A DNA stretch of 63,174 nucleotides from Planctomycetaceae bacterium (GTDB lineage: Bacteria > Planctomycetota > Planctomycetia > Planctomycetales > Planctomycetaceae). The stretch spans positions 1 to 63,174 of the forward strand of contig PBMZ01000032.1 of NCBI GenBank assembly GCA_002722955.1. Direction: 5' to 3'. The position numbers and the translations under genes are program-made. Shown here in pieces: positions 16,022 to 23,907 of this stretch (position 1 is the stretch's first letter; every line of letters starts with the position of its first letter). The notes under the pieces are model-generated. The model did no database searches, was not told the origin of the DNA, and saw nothing but the letters and a program-made list of their open reading frames with translations.

Positions 16022-17608
16022 TTACTCAATCCAGAAAGAATACAACTTGGCGTTCTTCAGCTCAAAGACGATTCGCCGCGGTTCGTCATCTGATGGCTCG
16101 ATGCCCTTGTGTTTACCCCAGGCCACTCGGGCCGACAGGACATCGCCAGTCACGGCGTTAGAGTTGTCAAAGCGGTAGTGAGCTGATCGCTCACCTTCGG
16201 TGTTTTGCAACTCGGCTTTGAGCCAACCATCGTTGGCGATCTTTGCGTTGACGTAGAGTGTCCTTCCTTCAAACGTCAAGGGTCGCGTGACAATCCTGCC
16301 GGCATCAGCACCAGCGTCCAGTGAAACGAATCCGTCGCGGCGGATCTTTGCTAAGCCGATTCGTGAGACCTTTGTCGCGGCGGCCTTTTCTGCGCCGACT
16401 TTCTTCGGGTCGAGCAGAGGGGTGCTATAGTAATAGATCCACAATTCGTCACCGACCAGGATCGGTCGCGAGGTTGGGGCGTGATAGTGCGGATCGAACT
16501 CGTCGGGCTTCCCCAATGGGATCAGGGCTTCGCGCCGACCGACTCTGGTGAAGTGCCGGCCGTCGCGGCTGGCGGTTAGCTCGACCAGCGTCTGTTTATA
16601 GCTTTCGTGAATCAAGTCGGTGTGCATCACACGGGCCAGGCCAACCCACATGCTCTCGTATGGAAAGCTGAAGTGTTGGTAGATCTGCGTGTCGGGATCA
16701 TCGAGTGCATCAGGAAAGATTGTCATTCGCGGTCGAGACCAATGAATCAGATCGTCGCTCTCCATCATGCCGGATGTTCTCATCGTCGGACCGCGAAACA
16801 GAATTTTCGTGTAGCACACATATCGCCGTAGCCGCTCGTCCCAATAGAACAAGCTGGTGTCGCCGATCCCCGCTTGATCGCGGTTTTGATTCAGTGCTAA
16901 CGGTCGCTGACGCGGCTGCTTCCAATGAAGTCCGTCCGGCGACGTGTAAAGATAGTACCCTTCCGGCGGTGCGTTTCCCTTGTGATCTCGCCAGTCATGC
17001 CAGACGATGGCTTTGTAGCGACGTTCCAGGTCGCGTTCACGCGCGTCATGGATTAACCCGAAGAGTCCTCCTCCGGAGATGACAATGTTATTGGCCTTCG
17101 ATCCTCGGAACTCGAGGAGCCCCAGTTCTGGCTTCTTCCAGGTAATCCCATCGTCCGACTCGGCATAGCAAGTTGTCCAGCGAACTGTGATCCCCGAGGG
17201 CAGTTCGAAGTTCAGGTTACCGCTATACCACATGCGGAACTTGCCGGTCTCTTCATCGCGCATCACTTGATGGAATACTGTGCCTTGTCCTTCCCACGGC
17301 TTGTCGCGGTCGATCAGTGGATTCGCCGGGTGTTTGGTCGCTTGGTTGACGGTGCGCCGCACGTTCTTCAAGGAAGCGATCAAGTAATCATCGACAAACA
17401 GTTGTCGACGGCCGTCGATCTTAACCGGCCAATCGCTTTGGTCGATGGGATACAAGAGATGCTCGTTGGCAAGAACGCCGTAAGCTTTCGGAAACAGCGA
17501 TTTGTCGACGTTTCGCTTCAGCGGATCGGGAGCTTGCCCGTATGACATCGTGGCAAAGCAGGAGGAGAGCACGATGAACACAGAGAATACATTGATGCGA
17601 TTTTTCAT
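16022..17608 (-). CDS. Secreted beta-propeller glycosidase-like protein
   Basis: A 528-residue exported protein (signal peptide MKNRINVFSVFIVLSSCFATMSYG). Motifs such as RQLFVDDYLI, DEETGKFRMWYSG, ARYAESDDGITWKKPELG-like CYAESDDGITW and YYLYTSPDGLHWKQP are typical of the five-bladed propeller shared by GH32/GH43/GH130-type proteins common in planctomycetes. Blade motifs of the form S-x-D-G-x-x-W recur. I cannot assign catalytic acids with confidence, so substrate and even enzymatic activity are open. It lies 45 bp downstream of a sulfatase on the same strand, which suggests joint use on a sulfated glycan. Confidence 0.75.
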   Translation of the reverse strand: MKNRINVFSVFIVLSSCFATMSYGQAPDPLKRNVDKSLFPKAYGVLANEHLLYPIDQSDWPVKIDGRRQLFVDDYLIASLKNVRRTVNQATKHPANPLIDRDKPWEGQGTVFHQVMRDEETGKFRMWYSGNLNFELPSGITVRWTTCYAESDDGITWKKPELGLLEFRGSKANNIVISGGGLFGLIHDARERDLERRYKAIVWHDWRDHKGNAPPEGYYLYTSPDGLHWKQPRQRPLALNQNRDQAGIGDTSLFYWDERLRRYVCYTKILFRGPTMRTSGMMESDDLIHWSRPRMTIFPDALDDPDTQIYQHFSFPYESMWVGLARVMHTDLIHESYKQTLVELTASRDGRHFTRVGRREALIPLGKPDEFDPHYHAPTSRPILVGDELWIYYYSTPLLDPKKVGAEKAAATKVSRIGLAKIRRDGFVSLDAGADAGRIVTRPLTFEGRTLYVNAKIANDGWLKAELQNTEGERSAHYRFDNSNAVTGDVLSARVAWGKHKGIEPSDDEPRRIVFELKNAKLYSFWIE

Positions 17609-17653
17609 GATGAAATGCCTCGGTTGGAGTTTGGCTCACGCGACAACGCTGAA

Positions 17654-19102
17654 TCATTCGTTTCCAGATCTCGAAGACAGACGCGAGTAGACGCCTCGCT
17701 TGGACCACGGCTTTTCTTTCGGCTGGCGAGATTCTGCGGCTCGTTCTGTAGCATCGCCGAGATCGCCTTGCTGCTTCATCCACTGATTCATGCGTTGCGA
17801 GAGCTTGGCTTGAATCGTTGCGGTTGCCTTTTGATTCGCTAGGTTTTTAATGCACCAAGGATCCGTCTTCAGATCAAACAATTCTTCGGACGGTCGCTTG
17901 ATGTAGGCGGCGACACGTAATCTTGCGAATTCGTTGTCGACTTCCTTCCAGGAAAAGAAGATCGCGTTCTTGTGCGTGATCACATTTTGAAACTCGGCAT
18001 GGCTGTGCAAGTTTCGCACGTAGAGCCAGCGCCCGTCAGTCGCCGAACGGATCGCGAACGCTTCACTGCCGCGAGCAATCCCGCGCGTTGTGTGCGTGCT
18101 GAAGACGACATCGTTGTGCTTGTCGGTCTTGCCACGCATTAAGTCCACGAACGATCGCCCATCGAAGCCCAAGTCGTTTGGCTGCCCGCCTGCCAACTCG
18201 ACAAATGTGGGGACGACATCAACGTAGCTAAGCAGCGCTTCCGATGTTTTCCCACCAGAAATCTTGCTCGGCCAACGTAGAATGGCAGCGGCATGCACGC
18301 CAGTGTCGTAACACGTCCACTTTCCGAATGGCAACTGAGAACCCTGTTCGCTGAGCCAAAGAACCACGGTGTTTTCCGCCTGCTTGAGTTCCTTCAGATA
18401 CGAGAGCACCTGTCCGACTTGGCCATCCATGTACGTGATTTCCGCGTAATAATCCGAGAGTCCTTCGCGCAATTCAGGAGTATCCACGAGATAAGGCGGC
18501 ACAGTCAGCTTGTTCGGCGGGTAAGCAGAAGCGTCGCCTCGGTTCCACGGCGTATGTGGTTGATTCGATGCGACCACCAAACACCACGGCTGCTTCTTAT
18601 CGCGCGACATGAAATCGCGAGCTTTCTCCAGCGGTAGGTCTTCACCGTCGAGTGTCTTGCCACCGTCTCCGTGGCTGCCACCGAGCATCTCGAAAGCAAA
18701 CGCGCTGGCAGGAGCCTCGTGTCGCTTACCGACGATCGCTGTTCGATAATCCAGTGGCTTCAGATGATGCGGTAGCGACTTCACGCCGTCGTAGACTCGA
18801 CTGTGATTCGGATAGGCTCCGTTGCGGATCGGGTAAATCCCCGTGTAGAGACTTTGTCGCAAGGGTGAACACGTCGGGGCCGTGTTGTAGCAGCGAGTAA
18901 ATCGAACGCCTTCCGTCGCCAACTGATCGAGAAACGGAGTCTTCACATCCGGATTACCGTAACAGCCAAGATCGGTGTAGGTCATGTCGTCCGCGAGAAA
19001 CAGCAACAGGTTGGGACGATCGTCGGCCAACAACGGATCTGAAAGAAATCCAATCACAAGAACGACGGCAAGCACGATTAGCAAACAACAAGTTCGATGC
19101 AT
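17654..19102 (-). CDS. Type I (formylglycine) sulfatase, exported
   Basis: A 482-residue arylsulfatase-type enzyme. The N-terminus is a hydrophobic signal or anchor, followed by RPNLLLFLADDMTYTDLGCYG (metal-binding D38/D39). The active-site motif TCSPLRQSLYTG puts C78-S-P-L-R82 in the C-x-P-x-R form that is converted to formylglycine. GKRH and NQPHTPW follow as expected. The family hydrolyses sulfate esters, usually of algal or host polysaccharides, in the periplasm or outside. I used the ATG at 19102, where the signal peptide begins. The propeller hydrolase gene is next on the strand, so this is probably a small sulfated-carbohydrate locus. Confidence 0.92.
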   Translation of the reverse strand: MHRTCCLLIVLAVVLVIGFLSDPLLADDRPNLLLFLADDMTYTDLGCYGNPDVKTPFLDQLATEGVRFTRCYNTAPTCSPLRQSLYTGIYPIRNGAYPNHSRVYDGVKSLPHHLKPLDYRTAIVGKRHEAPASAFAFEMLGGSHGDGGKTLDGEDLPLEKARDFMSRDKKQPWCLVVASNQPHTPWNRGDASAYPPNKLTVPPYLVDTPELREGLSDYYAEITYMDGQVGQVLSYLKELKQAENTVVLWLSEQGSQLPFGKWTCYDTGVHAAAILRWPSKISGGKTSEALLSYVDVVPTFVELAGGQPNDLGFDGRSFVDLMRGKTDKHNDVVFSTHTTRGIARGSEAFAIRSATDGRWLYVRNLHSHAEFQNVITHKNAIFFSWKEVDNEFARLRVAAYIKRPSEELFDLKTDPWCIKNLANQKATATIQAKLSQRMNQWMKQQGDLGDATERAAESRQPKEKPWSKRGVYSRLSSRSGNE

Positions 19103-19205
19103 CAAGGATGTCTTTCTAGACAAAGTCCAAACGGGCAACATCGGCGCATTCTAATCATCGATTGGTCTTCCTCATATTCTCGCACTGCAAGGATCGAATC
19201 AAGAA

Positions 19206-19581
19206 GTGCGAATTCCGTTGAATACTCGGTCGAGGTTGATTAGTTTCACGCTGATTCGCTCACCACTCCAGCGCAGTATTAGGACAGCCGACTTTGAGAC
19301 GCTCGCAGTCAACTGTGCGGTTCGCTTGCAGTTGTTATCGACCACGCTTCAAAACAGCGAATTGGTGACTGTTCAAAAAGTGGCGGAGATGACTGCCACA
19401 GCATTGTCTGTTGATCTGGTGTTGCCATCAGCTGATACCCAAGTCGTCGAGGTTGAGCTTATCAAACATTGATGAACTCAACTTCGAAGGAAGTCCATAC
19501 TCCGTCTTCGAATGGAGCGCCGGCAAGTGGGAACTGACAGCCCCGAAGGAGAATTCTAAGATTCTCAGAGTCGCTTCGTAA
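19206..19581 (+). pseudogene. Possible gene remnant between sulfatase and SGNH hydrolase
   Basis: A plus-strand frame from 19206 ends at 19472 with VDLVLPSADTQVVEVELIKH. The next frame then reads DELNFEGSPYSVFEWSAGKW and TAPKENSKILRVAS-stop (to 19581), which looks like real protein sequence. The two could be one C-terminus with a frameshift near 19470. No family is recognised and the upstream part is not convincing. The rest of the 530-bp space between 19102 and 19634 shows nothing else. Confidence 0.25.
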
Positions 19582-19633
19582 CCTTGCGCTTTGAACGTCG
19601 TTCCAACAACCACCGACAGTCGAAACACGCTTA

Positions 19634-20257
19634 TCAAGACAGAATGCCAGGGATCGTCTCTGCAAAAGTGTCGGCGATTAGGCGGTGGCCGTCGACTCCG
19701 GGGTGGAGGCCGTCGGGTAAGAGTTTGTCGAACTTGCCGTTGTAGAGGAATTGGTCGTAGACGTTGATGCACGGAATGGCGAATTCTCGACAGACGTATC
19801 TTACTGCGTCGGCGTAGGCTACGATGATGTCCTCGACGCCGCCCGTTTTGCATGGGATATCTAGTCTTGGACTGGGGCTCGCCAGAGTTGGTTTGGCTCC
19901 GATATCGATGCAGCGGTCGGTTAGGACGCAGAGGTTGCCAGCGAATTCTGCGGGGGTGAGGGTTGGACGCGCGCTCTTGGGCTTTGCGTCATTTAAGCCA
20001 AGCATGATGACAACGTGGTCTGGAGTCAGATTTGTCACCATGCGATCGAAGCGTTTGATGGCGTATTCTGTATCGACACCATCGAGAGCACTACGCACGA
20101 TCTCTATGTTTGGCAACTGATCGTGGAATCGACGCTTGAGCAATGTGATGAATGCGGTTTCTTCGGTGACCCCGCTAAATCCGTTTCCTACGGTTACCGA
20201 GTCCCCTAGAACCACAATGCGTGTGCTCTTCAATATGGTTCGGCTCGGTTTGACCAT
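19634..20257 (-). CDS. SGNH/GDSL-family hydrolase
   Basis: A 207-residue SGNH esterase/lipase-type hydrolase without a clear signal peptide, so probably cytoplasmic. Block I is VVLGDSVTVGNG (nucleophile S20), block III is MLGLNDA, and block V is LPDGLHPGVDGH with D182 and H185 completing the triad. Substrates in this superfamily range from acyl esters to carbohydrate acetyl groups. It follows the FHA gene by 12 bp, with the acyl carrier protein upstream on the same strand. A role in releasing or editing an acyl group from that carrier is an attractive inference but untested. Confidence 0.85.
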   Translation of the reverse strand: MVKPSRTILKSTRIVVLGDSVTVGNGFSGVTEETAFITLLKRRFHDQLPNIEIVRSALDGVDTEYAIKRFDRMVTNLTPDHVVIMLGLNDAKPKSARPTLTPAEFAGNLCVLTDRCIDIGAKPTLASPSPRLDIPCKTGGVEDIIVAYADAVRYVCREFAIPCINVYDQFLYNGKFDKLLPDGLHPGVDGHRLIADTFAETIPGILS

Positions 20258-20269
20258 TGATCGTCTTTG

Positions 20270-20605
20270 TTAATCAGTTGCCTTGACCAAAATGACGTCT
20301 TTCGGCGGCACACCTTTGGCATGCTTGTAGTCGACGTCAAAATGTAGCTGGCCTAGGGTTAAGCGGTCTCCGGAAACCACCACCGATTCGCGAATACTAT
20401 AGCCGTTCAATTCGGTGTTGTGGCCAGAGCCGAGGTCGCGCACGCAGAGCTTGTCGTCTAAGAGCCGCAACGAACAATGAAACTCGGCGACAGAATCGTC
20501 GTCGAGCTGAACGTTGACGAACTCACAATTGCCGACAAGCACAGGTGCGTGCTTTATATAAATCGCCTCGCCAGATTTCTGTCGAGGCGGCGTCATTTTG
20601 ATCAT
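20270..20605 (-). CDS. FHA-domain protein
   Basis: A 111-residue protein consisting almost entirely of one forkhead-associated domain. VLVGNCEFVNVQLDD, VAEFHCSLRLLDD, VRDLGSGHNTELNG and VSGDRLTLGQLHFDV match the conserved FHA strands, with the usual GR replaced by GN. FHA domains bind phosphothreonine peptides, here probably in the cytoplasm. A GGAGG seven bases before the ATG at 20605 picks this start over one ten codons upstream. It is sandwiched between an acyl carrier protein gene and an SGNH hydrolase, a combination suggesting phospho-dependent recruitment to an acyl-transfer process (inference). Confidence 0.82.
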   Translation of the reverse strand: MIKMTPPRQKSGEAIYIKHAPVLVGNCEFVNVQLDDDSVAEFHCSLRLLDDKLCVRDLGSGHNTELNGYSIRESVVVSGDRLTLGQLHFDVDYKHAKGVPPKDVILVKATD

Positions 20606-20641
20606 ATTGGTGCCTCCGTCAATTTCGGAAAGCATCCGTGC

Positions 20642-20671
20642 AAGGGAATCGGACGATCACTCCGATCCCTT
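20642..20671. terminator. Hairpin between ACP and FHA genes
   Basis: AAGGGAATCGGA pairs with TCCGATCCCTT across a 7-base loop with one bulged A. The plus strand continues with T residues, while the minus strand, which carries the genes, does not. It may weaken read-through from the acyl carrier protein into the FHA gene rather than end it. Confidence 0.35.
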
Positions 20672-20804
20672 TTGACCCACAAACCAACGACTTCCCACGG
20701 TCGTTGGCTTTGCTTTCCGAGCTCATTTGTCTCGCCGGCGATGTGTCTCCACCATCACCGCTTGACTGTGAATGAACTCACAGTCCCCGTCGATTTGACA
20801 CGCC

Positions 20805-21203
20805 TTACGCGATTTTGATTTGGATGTAATTCACCAGCATTTGGACGGTGAACAAATCTTGAATGTGGTCGACTTGCGGATCGTTGGAAAATCCGTCGAT
20901 GTCCGCGTGAGGAAGTTTCTCTCGCAACATGGCCAAACCGGCTTCGGTGACAACACCATCGGCAACGAATTCGGGATTGTTGGCCGTCAAGCTTTCCGGG
21001 AACAATTCGCCACGAGGAATCTTCAGATCGAAGGTCTTTTCCAAGCGGAAAACAATGTCCAGAAAATCGATCGACTCGGCGCCCAAGTCGCCTACCAACG
21101 TCGCGGCGGCGAAGACTTCGTCGTCGTCAACACCCAATGCTTCGCAGAGGACTTCGGTGATGGATTCGAGAATTTCTTCAGTCGTAACGGTTGCAGTGCT
21201 CAT
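20805..21203 (-). CDS. Long acyl carrier protein
   Basis: A 132-residue acyl carrier protein. The carrier motif LVGDLGAESIDFLDIVFRLE places the phosphopantetheine-accepting serine at residue 44, and FDLKIPRGELFP follows. After the standard 80-residue ACP it carries a 45-residue extension (AGLAMLREKLPHADI...), then QDLFTVQMLVNYIQIKIA, so the final helix is displaced. Ordinary fatty-acid ACPs are about 78 residues. This long form is a planctomycete type probably dedicated to specialised lipid or polyketide-like chemistry. An AAGGA Shine-Dalgarno seven bases upstream supports the start. Same-strand neighbours are a 52-aa protein, the FHA protein and the SGNH hydrolase. No synthase gene is in view. 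Confidence 0.88.
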   Translation of the reverse strand: MSTATVTTEEILESITEVLCEALGVDDDEVFAAATLVGDLGAESIDFLDIVFRLEKTFDLKIPRGELFPESLTANNPEFVADGVVTEAGLAMLREKLPHADIDGFSNDPQVDHIQDLFTVQMLVNYIQIKIA

Positions 21204-21280
21204 GTGATTTCCTTGTAAACATAGAATCTCGCCACCCAGCCATGGTCACCGATTGGGCGAGACAACCGGTGACACTAGGA

Positions 21281-21439
21281 TTAACCAGCAAACACCAAGT
21301 CGAACTTTCGGCCTTGATAAGCGTATTGCTTCTTCAAGTGTTCCTGATGTTGGCGTTTAATCTCCTCTCGCTTTGAGGAGTCGGACGTTAGCTTCTTTAC
21401 AGCATTCGTACGCAAGATTTCCGCAGTCGGAGTACTCAT
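21281..21439 (-). CDS. Small basic protein, 52 aa
   Basis: A short frame from the ATG at 21439 to the TAA at 21281 encodes 52 residues. It begins MSTPTAEILRTNAVKKLTSD, continues with a Lys/Glu/Gln/His-rich helix (SKREEIKRQHQEHLKKQYAYQ) and ends FDLVFAG. An AAAGGA eight bases upstream is a good ribosome-binding site, and the acyl carrier protein follows after 77 bp with its own. No family recognised. The composition suggests a single amphipathic helix, perhaps a partner of the acyl carrier protein or a nucleic-acid binder; that is inference. Confidence 0.5.
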   Translation of the reverse strand: MSTPTAEILRTNAVKKLTSDSSKREEIKRQHQEHLKKQYAYQGRKFDLVFAG

Positions 21440-21776
21440 TGGAACGTGTCCTTTTGAGGGAAGAGATTTGCAGGAAGGTACGGGAAGCTCTCACTGCGGA
21501 TGATTCAGTACATTCAAAGGCCGGCGTTGCACCGGCATGAAACGTTGAAAACTCAATCAAACCTGCGGTGAGGTAAAGGCGGGATCTGCGAGTTTTCAAG
21601 CCCGTCGCATGAACGCATCACAGATTGAGAAAGAGAAATACCCGCTTTTCGGACAGATATCTATAAGCGGAACGTTTACGTGCGAGAAGTTTTCGCAGAA
21701 TCGCTAAAACCCAATAAATACAAAGAGGTTGTGGCGACACAGCAACGGCAGCAAAGCAGTATTTAGGCGTACGCGT
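21440..21776. other. Intergenic region between ACP cluster and regulator
   Basis: These 337 bases lie upstream of the ACP cluster and downstream of the FixJ-like regulator, both on the minus strand. No protein-like frame or strong hairpin was seen. The cluster promoter is expected here, but no consensus hexamer pair stands out. Confidence 0.4.
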
Positions 21777-22412
21777 TTATCTCAGAGAGTCGCCAGAATC
21801 GACCACGGACATCATTCGCAGGATGTCTGAGGGAGAGTCGGCCTTCATCTTCTTCAAGATTTTTGCTCGCTGAACTCGAACCGTGCTTTGAGTGATGTTG
21901 AGTGCTTTCGCGACTGTCTTGGCCGTTTTGCCGTCAGCCAGAAGCCGCATGACTTCCACCTCGCGTGGAGTCAGCGTTTCCATATTGGCAAGAATCTCGG
22001 ATCGTTCCAGTGTTGTGCTGCGCAACTGCCGGTCACGTTGCAGAGCTTGATCGACCTTCTGCAACAAGAGCTCAGGATTCGCTGGCTTCTCCAAAAAGGA
22101 AATAGCTCCCGATTCCATTGCGGAAACAGCCATCGGAACGTCCCCGTGTCCCGTCAGCAGGATGACTGGAATCAGAATGCGATGTTCAATCAAATACTGT
22201 TGAAGCTCAAGCCCATTCATGCCCGGCATGCGAACGTCCAGAATCAGACACCCGTGTTGTTGTGGATCATAAGCGTCCAGAAAATCCGCCGGCCGGCTGA
22301 AGTCGGCGACCTCGAACCCTTTGGCTTCGAACAACGAACGTAGGGCCTTTCTGACACTTGATTCGTTATCGACAACATAGACTGTCGCGGTATGTTTTGT
22401 GCCTTGGCTCAA
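21777..22412 (-). CDS. FixJ/LuxR-type response regulator
   Basis: A 211-residue two-component regulator. The receiver domain (about 8-120) has phospho-acceptor D59 in LILDVRMPGMNG, with LLTGHGD and FLEKPA completing the fold. The C-terminal LuxR-type helix-turn-helix (about 145-205) contains LTPREVEVMRLLADGKT and TVRVQRAKILKKM. This is the FixJ/NodW/TtrR architecture, a cytoplasmic DNA-binding regulator activated by phosphorylation. The hybrid kinase gene lies 117 bp upstream on the same strand and is its likely partner. The acyl carrier protein cluster lies downstream, but no regulatory link is shown. Confidence 0.92.
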   Translation of the reverse strand: MSQGTKHTATVYVVDNESSVRKALRSLFEAKGFEVADFSRPADFLDAYDPQQHGCLILDVRMPGMNGLELQQYLIEHRILIPVILLTGHGDVPMAVSAMESGAISFLEKPANPELLLQKVDQALQRDRQLRSTTLERSEILANMETLTPREVEVMRLLADGKTAKTVAKALNITQSTVRVQRAKILKKMKADSPSDILRMMSVVDSGDSLR

Positions 22413-22529
22413 TGCTGTCAGTTCCAGACTGTTCTATCGTTTATAGCTCGTCAGAGATTAATGATCGCTGCGAGTTTCACTACCACCGTGAGCCATTGAG
22501 TCTACATTGATTGCTTCAGCGATTTCTAG

Positions 22530-23744
22530 TTATGACTGATTCACTTGGCGAAGATCGGCCGCGGTTTTCTCTGCCGGTAATGAAAACCGAAACGTCATTC
22601 CCTCGACGTCGCCTGGAACGACAGTCAAGCTTCCATGGTGCCCCTCAACAATTGATCGAGTAATCGAAAGGCCCAAGCCCAGACCTTCAACTTTGGTTGT
22701 ATAGAATGGCTGAAACAACCTTTCCATGTCCTCGTCCGAGAGCCGCGGCCCGGTATTCGTGACGTCTACGTCAACGTCGTCAGTGCTGTTGCTGACGCTA
22801 ATTGAGAGCAGGCGAGAACCAACATCAGTCTCACTCATCGCCTGTAAACCATTGGTGGCCAAGTTCATCAAGACTTGCTGAATCTGAATTCGATCCGCAG
22901 TAACAAGATCGCTGGCAGCTTCGAACTCTAAGTTGAGTTGTGATTCGTAGTTCTCGATTTCGCGCTTTAGGAAGTCAACCGTCTCGCGCACAAGATCACT
23001 CATCGAGAATGTCGATTCTTGCGAGGCGCGCTTTTGAACCATGCGACGTAAGCGTTTGATGATATTGCCAGCACGAGTAGCCTCGGCGGTAATGTCACTG
23101 AGGAGTTCCGACAGTTCGTCGGTGTTCGCCGCTGACGACTTCAATCGCTCGTGACAACTGCTGCTAAATCCGACGATGGCCATCAACGGTTGATTCAACT
23201 CGTGAGCTAATCCCGAGGCCATCTCGCCCAAGCTGCTTAGTCGTGATGCGTGTGCCAACTCTTCCTGCTGTTGGCGCGACCGTTCTTGCATCTTCTCCAG
23301 TTCGCTGGTTCGTTCACGCACACGTTGCTCGAGCTCATCATTCGCACGTTGTAGTGCAAGGCTGGCTTCTTTACGTTCGACCGCGTACATCAGTGCTCGA
23401 GACAACAAGCTCGGCTCAATCTTTCCCTTGACCAAATAGTCTTGCGCCCCGAGATGCACGGCCTGCATCGCCAACGTCTCGTCGTCCAATCCGGAAAGCA
23501 CAACCACCGGCAAGTCCGCGGCGGCTTTCGAGACCTTCAGATAGGTCTCCATCCCTAAGCTGTCGGGTAAAGTTAAATCAAGCAACACAACATCGGGTTC
23601 CGAAGTGTCGATTCGCTCAAGTCCTAACGCCAACGTTTCCTCGTGAAGAATCTGAAGCGTAAACCGCTCGGCCTTGGCCAAGATCCGTTTGATGAACACG
23701 GCATCCGCAAGGCTATCTTCGATCAACAATACTTTTGTGGCCAT
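22530..23744 (-). CDS. Receiver-first hybrid sensor histidine kinase
   Basis: A 404-residue soluble hybrid kinase. An N-terminal receiver (about 4-120) carries D56 in VVLLDLTLPDSLG. A coiled-coil linker (125-165, ANDELEQRVRERTSELE) leads to the HisKA box LGEMASGLAHELNQPLMAI with phospho-His181. The HATPase domain includes QVLMNLATNGLQAM (N box), VDVTNTGPRLSDEDMERLFQPFYTT and GLGLGLSITRSIVEGHHG (G boxes). There is no membrane segment or PAS domain, so input probably comes through the receiver from another kinase. I used the ATG at 23744 (MATKVLLIED). It precedes the FixJ-like regulator and is divergent from the TPR-sulfotransferase gene. Confidence 0.9.
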   Translation of the reverse strand: MATKVLLIEDSLADAVFIKRILAKAERFTLQILHEETLALGLERIDTSEPDVVLLDLTLPDSLGMETYLKVSKAAADLPVVVLSGLDDETLAMQAVHLGAQDYLVKGKIEPSLLSRALMYAVERKEASLALQRANDELEQRVRERTSELEKMQERSRQQQEELAHASRLSSLGEMASGLAHELNQPLMAIVGFSSSCHERLKSSAANTDELSELLSDITAEATRAGNIIKRLRRMVQKRASQESTFSMSDLVRETVDFLKREIENYESQLNLEFEAASDLVTADRIQIQQVLMNLATNGLQAMSETDVGSRLLSISVSNSTDDVDVDVTNTGPRLSDEDMERLFQPFYTTKVEGLGLGLSITRSIVEGHHGSLTVVPGDVEGMTFRFSLPAEKTAADLRQVNQS

Positions 23745-23907
23745 AGCGCGAATCAGTTCGAAGGAAATCAACGGTTCGTGTTGGAACAGCTAGTCATGTT
23801 GCGGCACGTCGAGAAATCGAGGTTACGTCAGTTCACGTCTGCAAGCAAGATGTGTTGGATCTGATGATGACTACACGTCCTCAACGTTGCGGCATAGAAT
23901 CTTCCGC

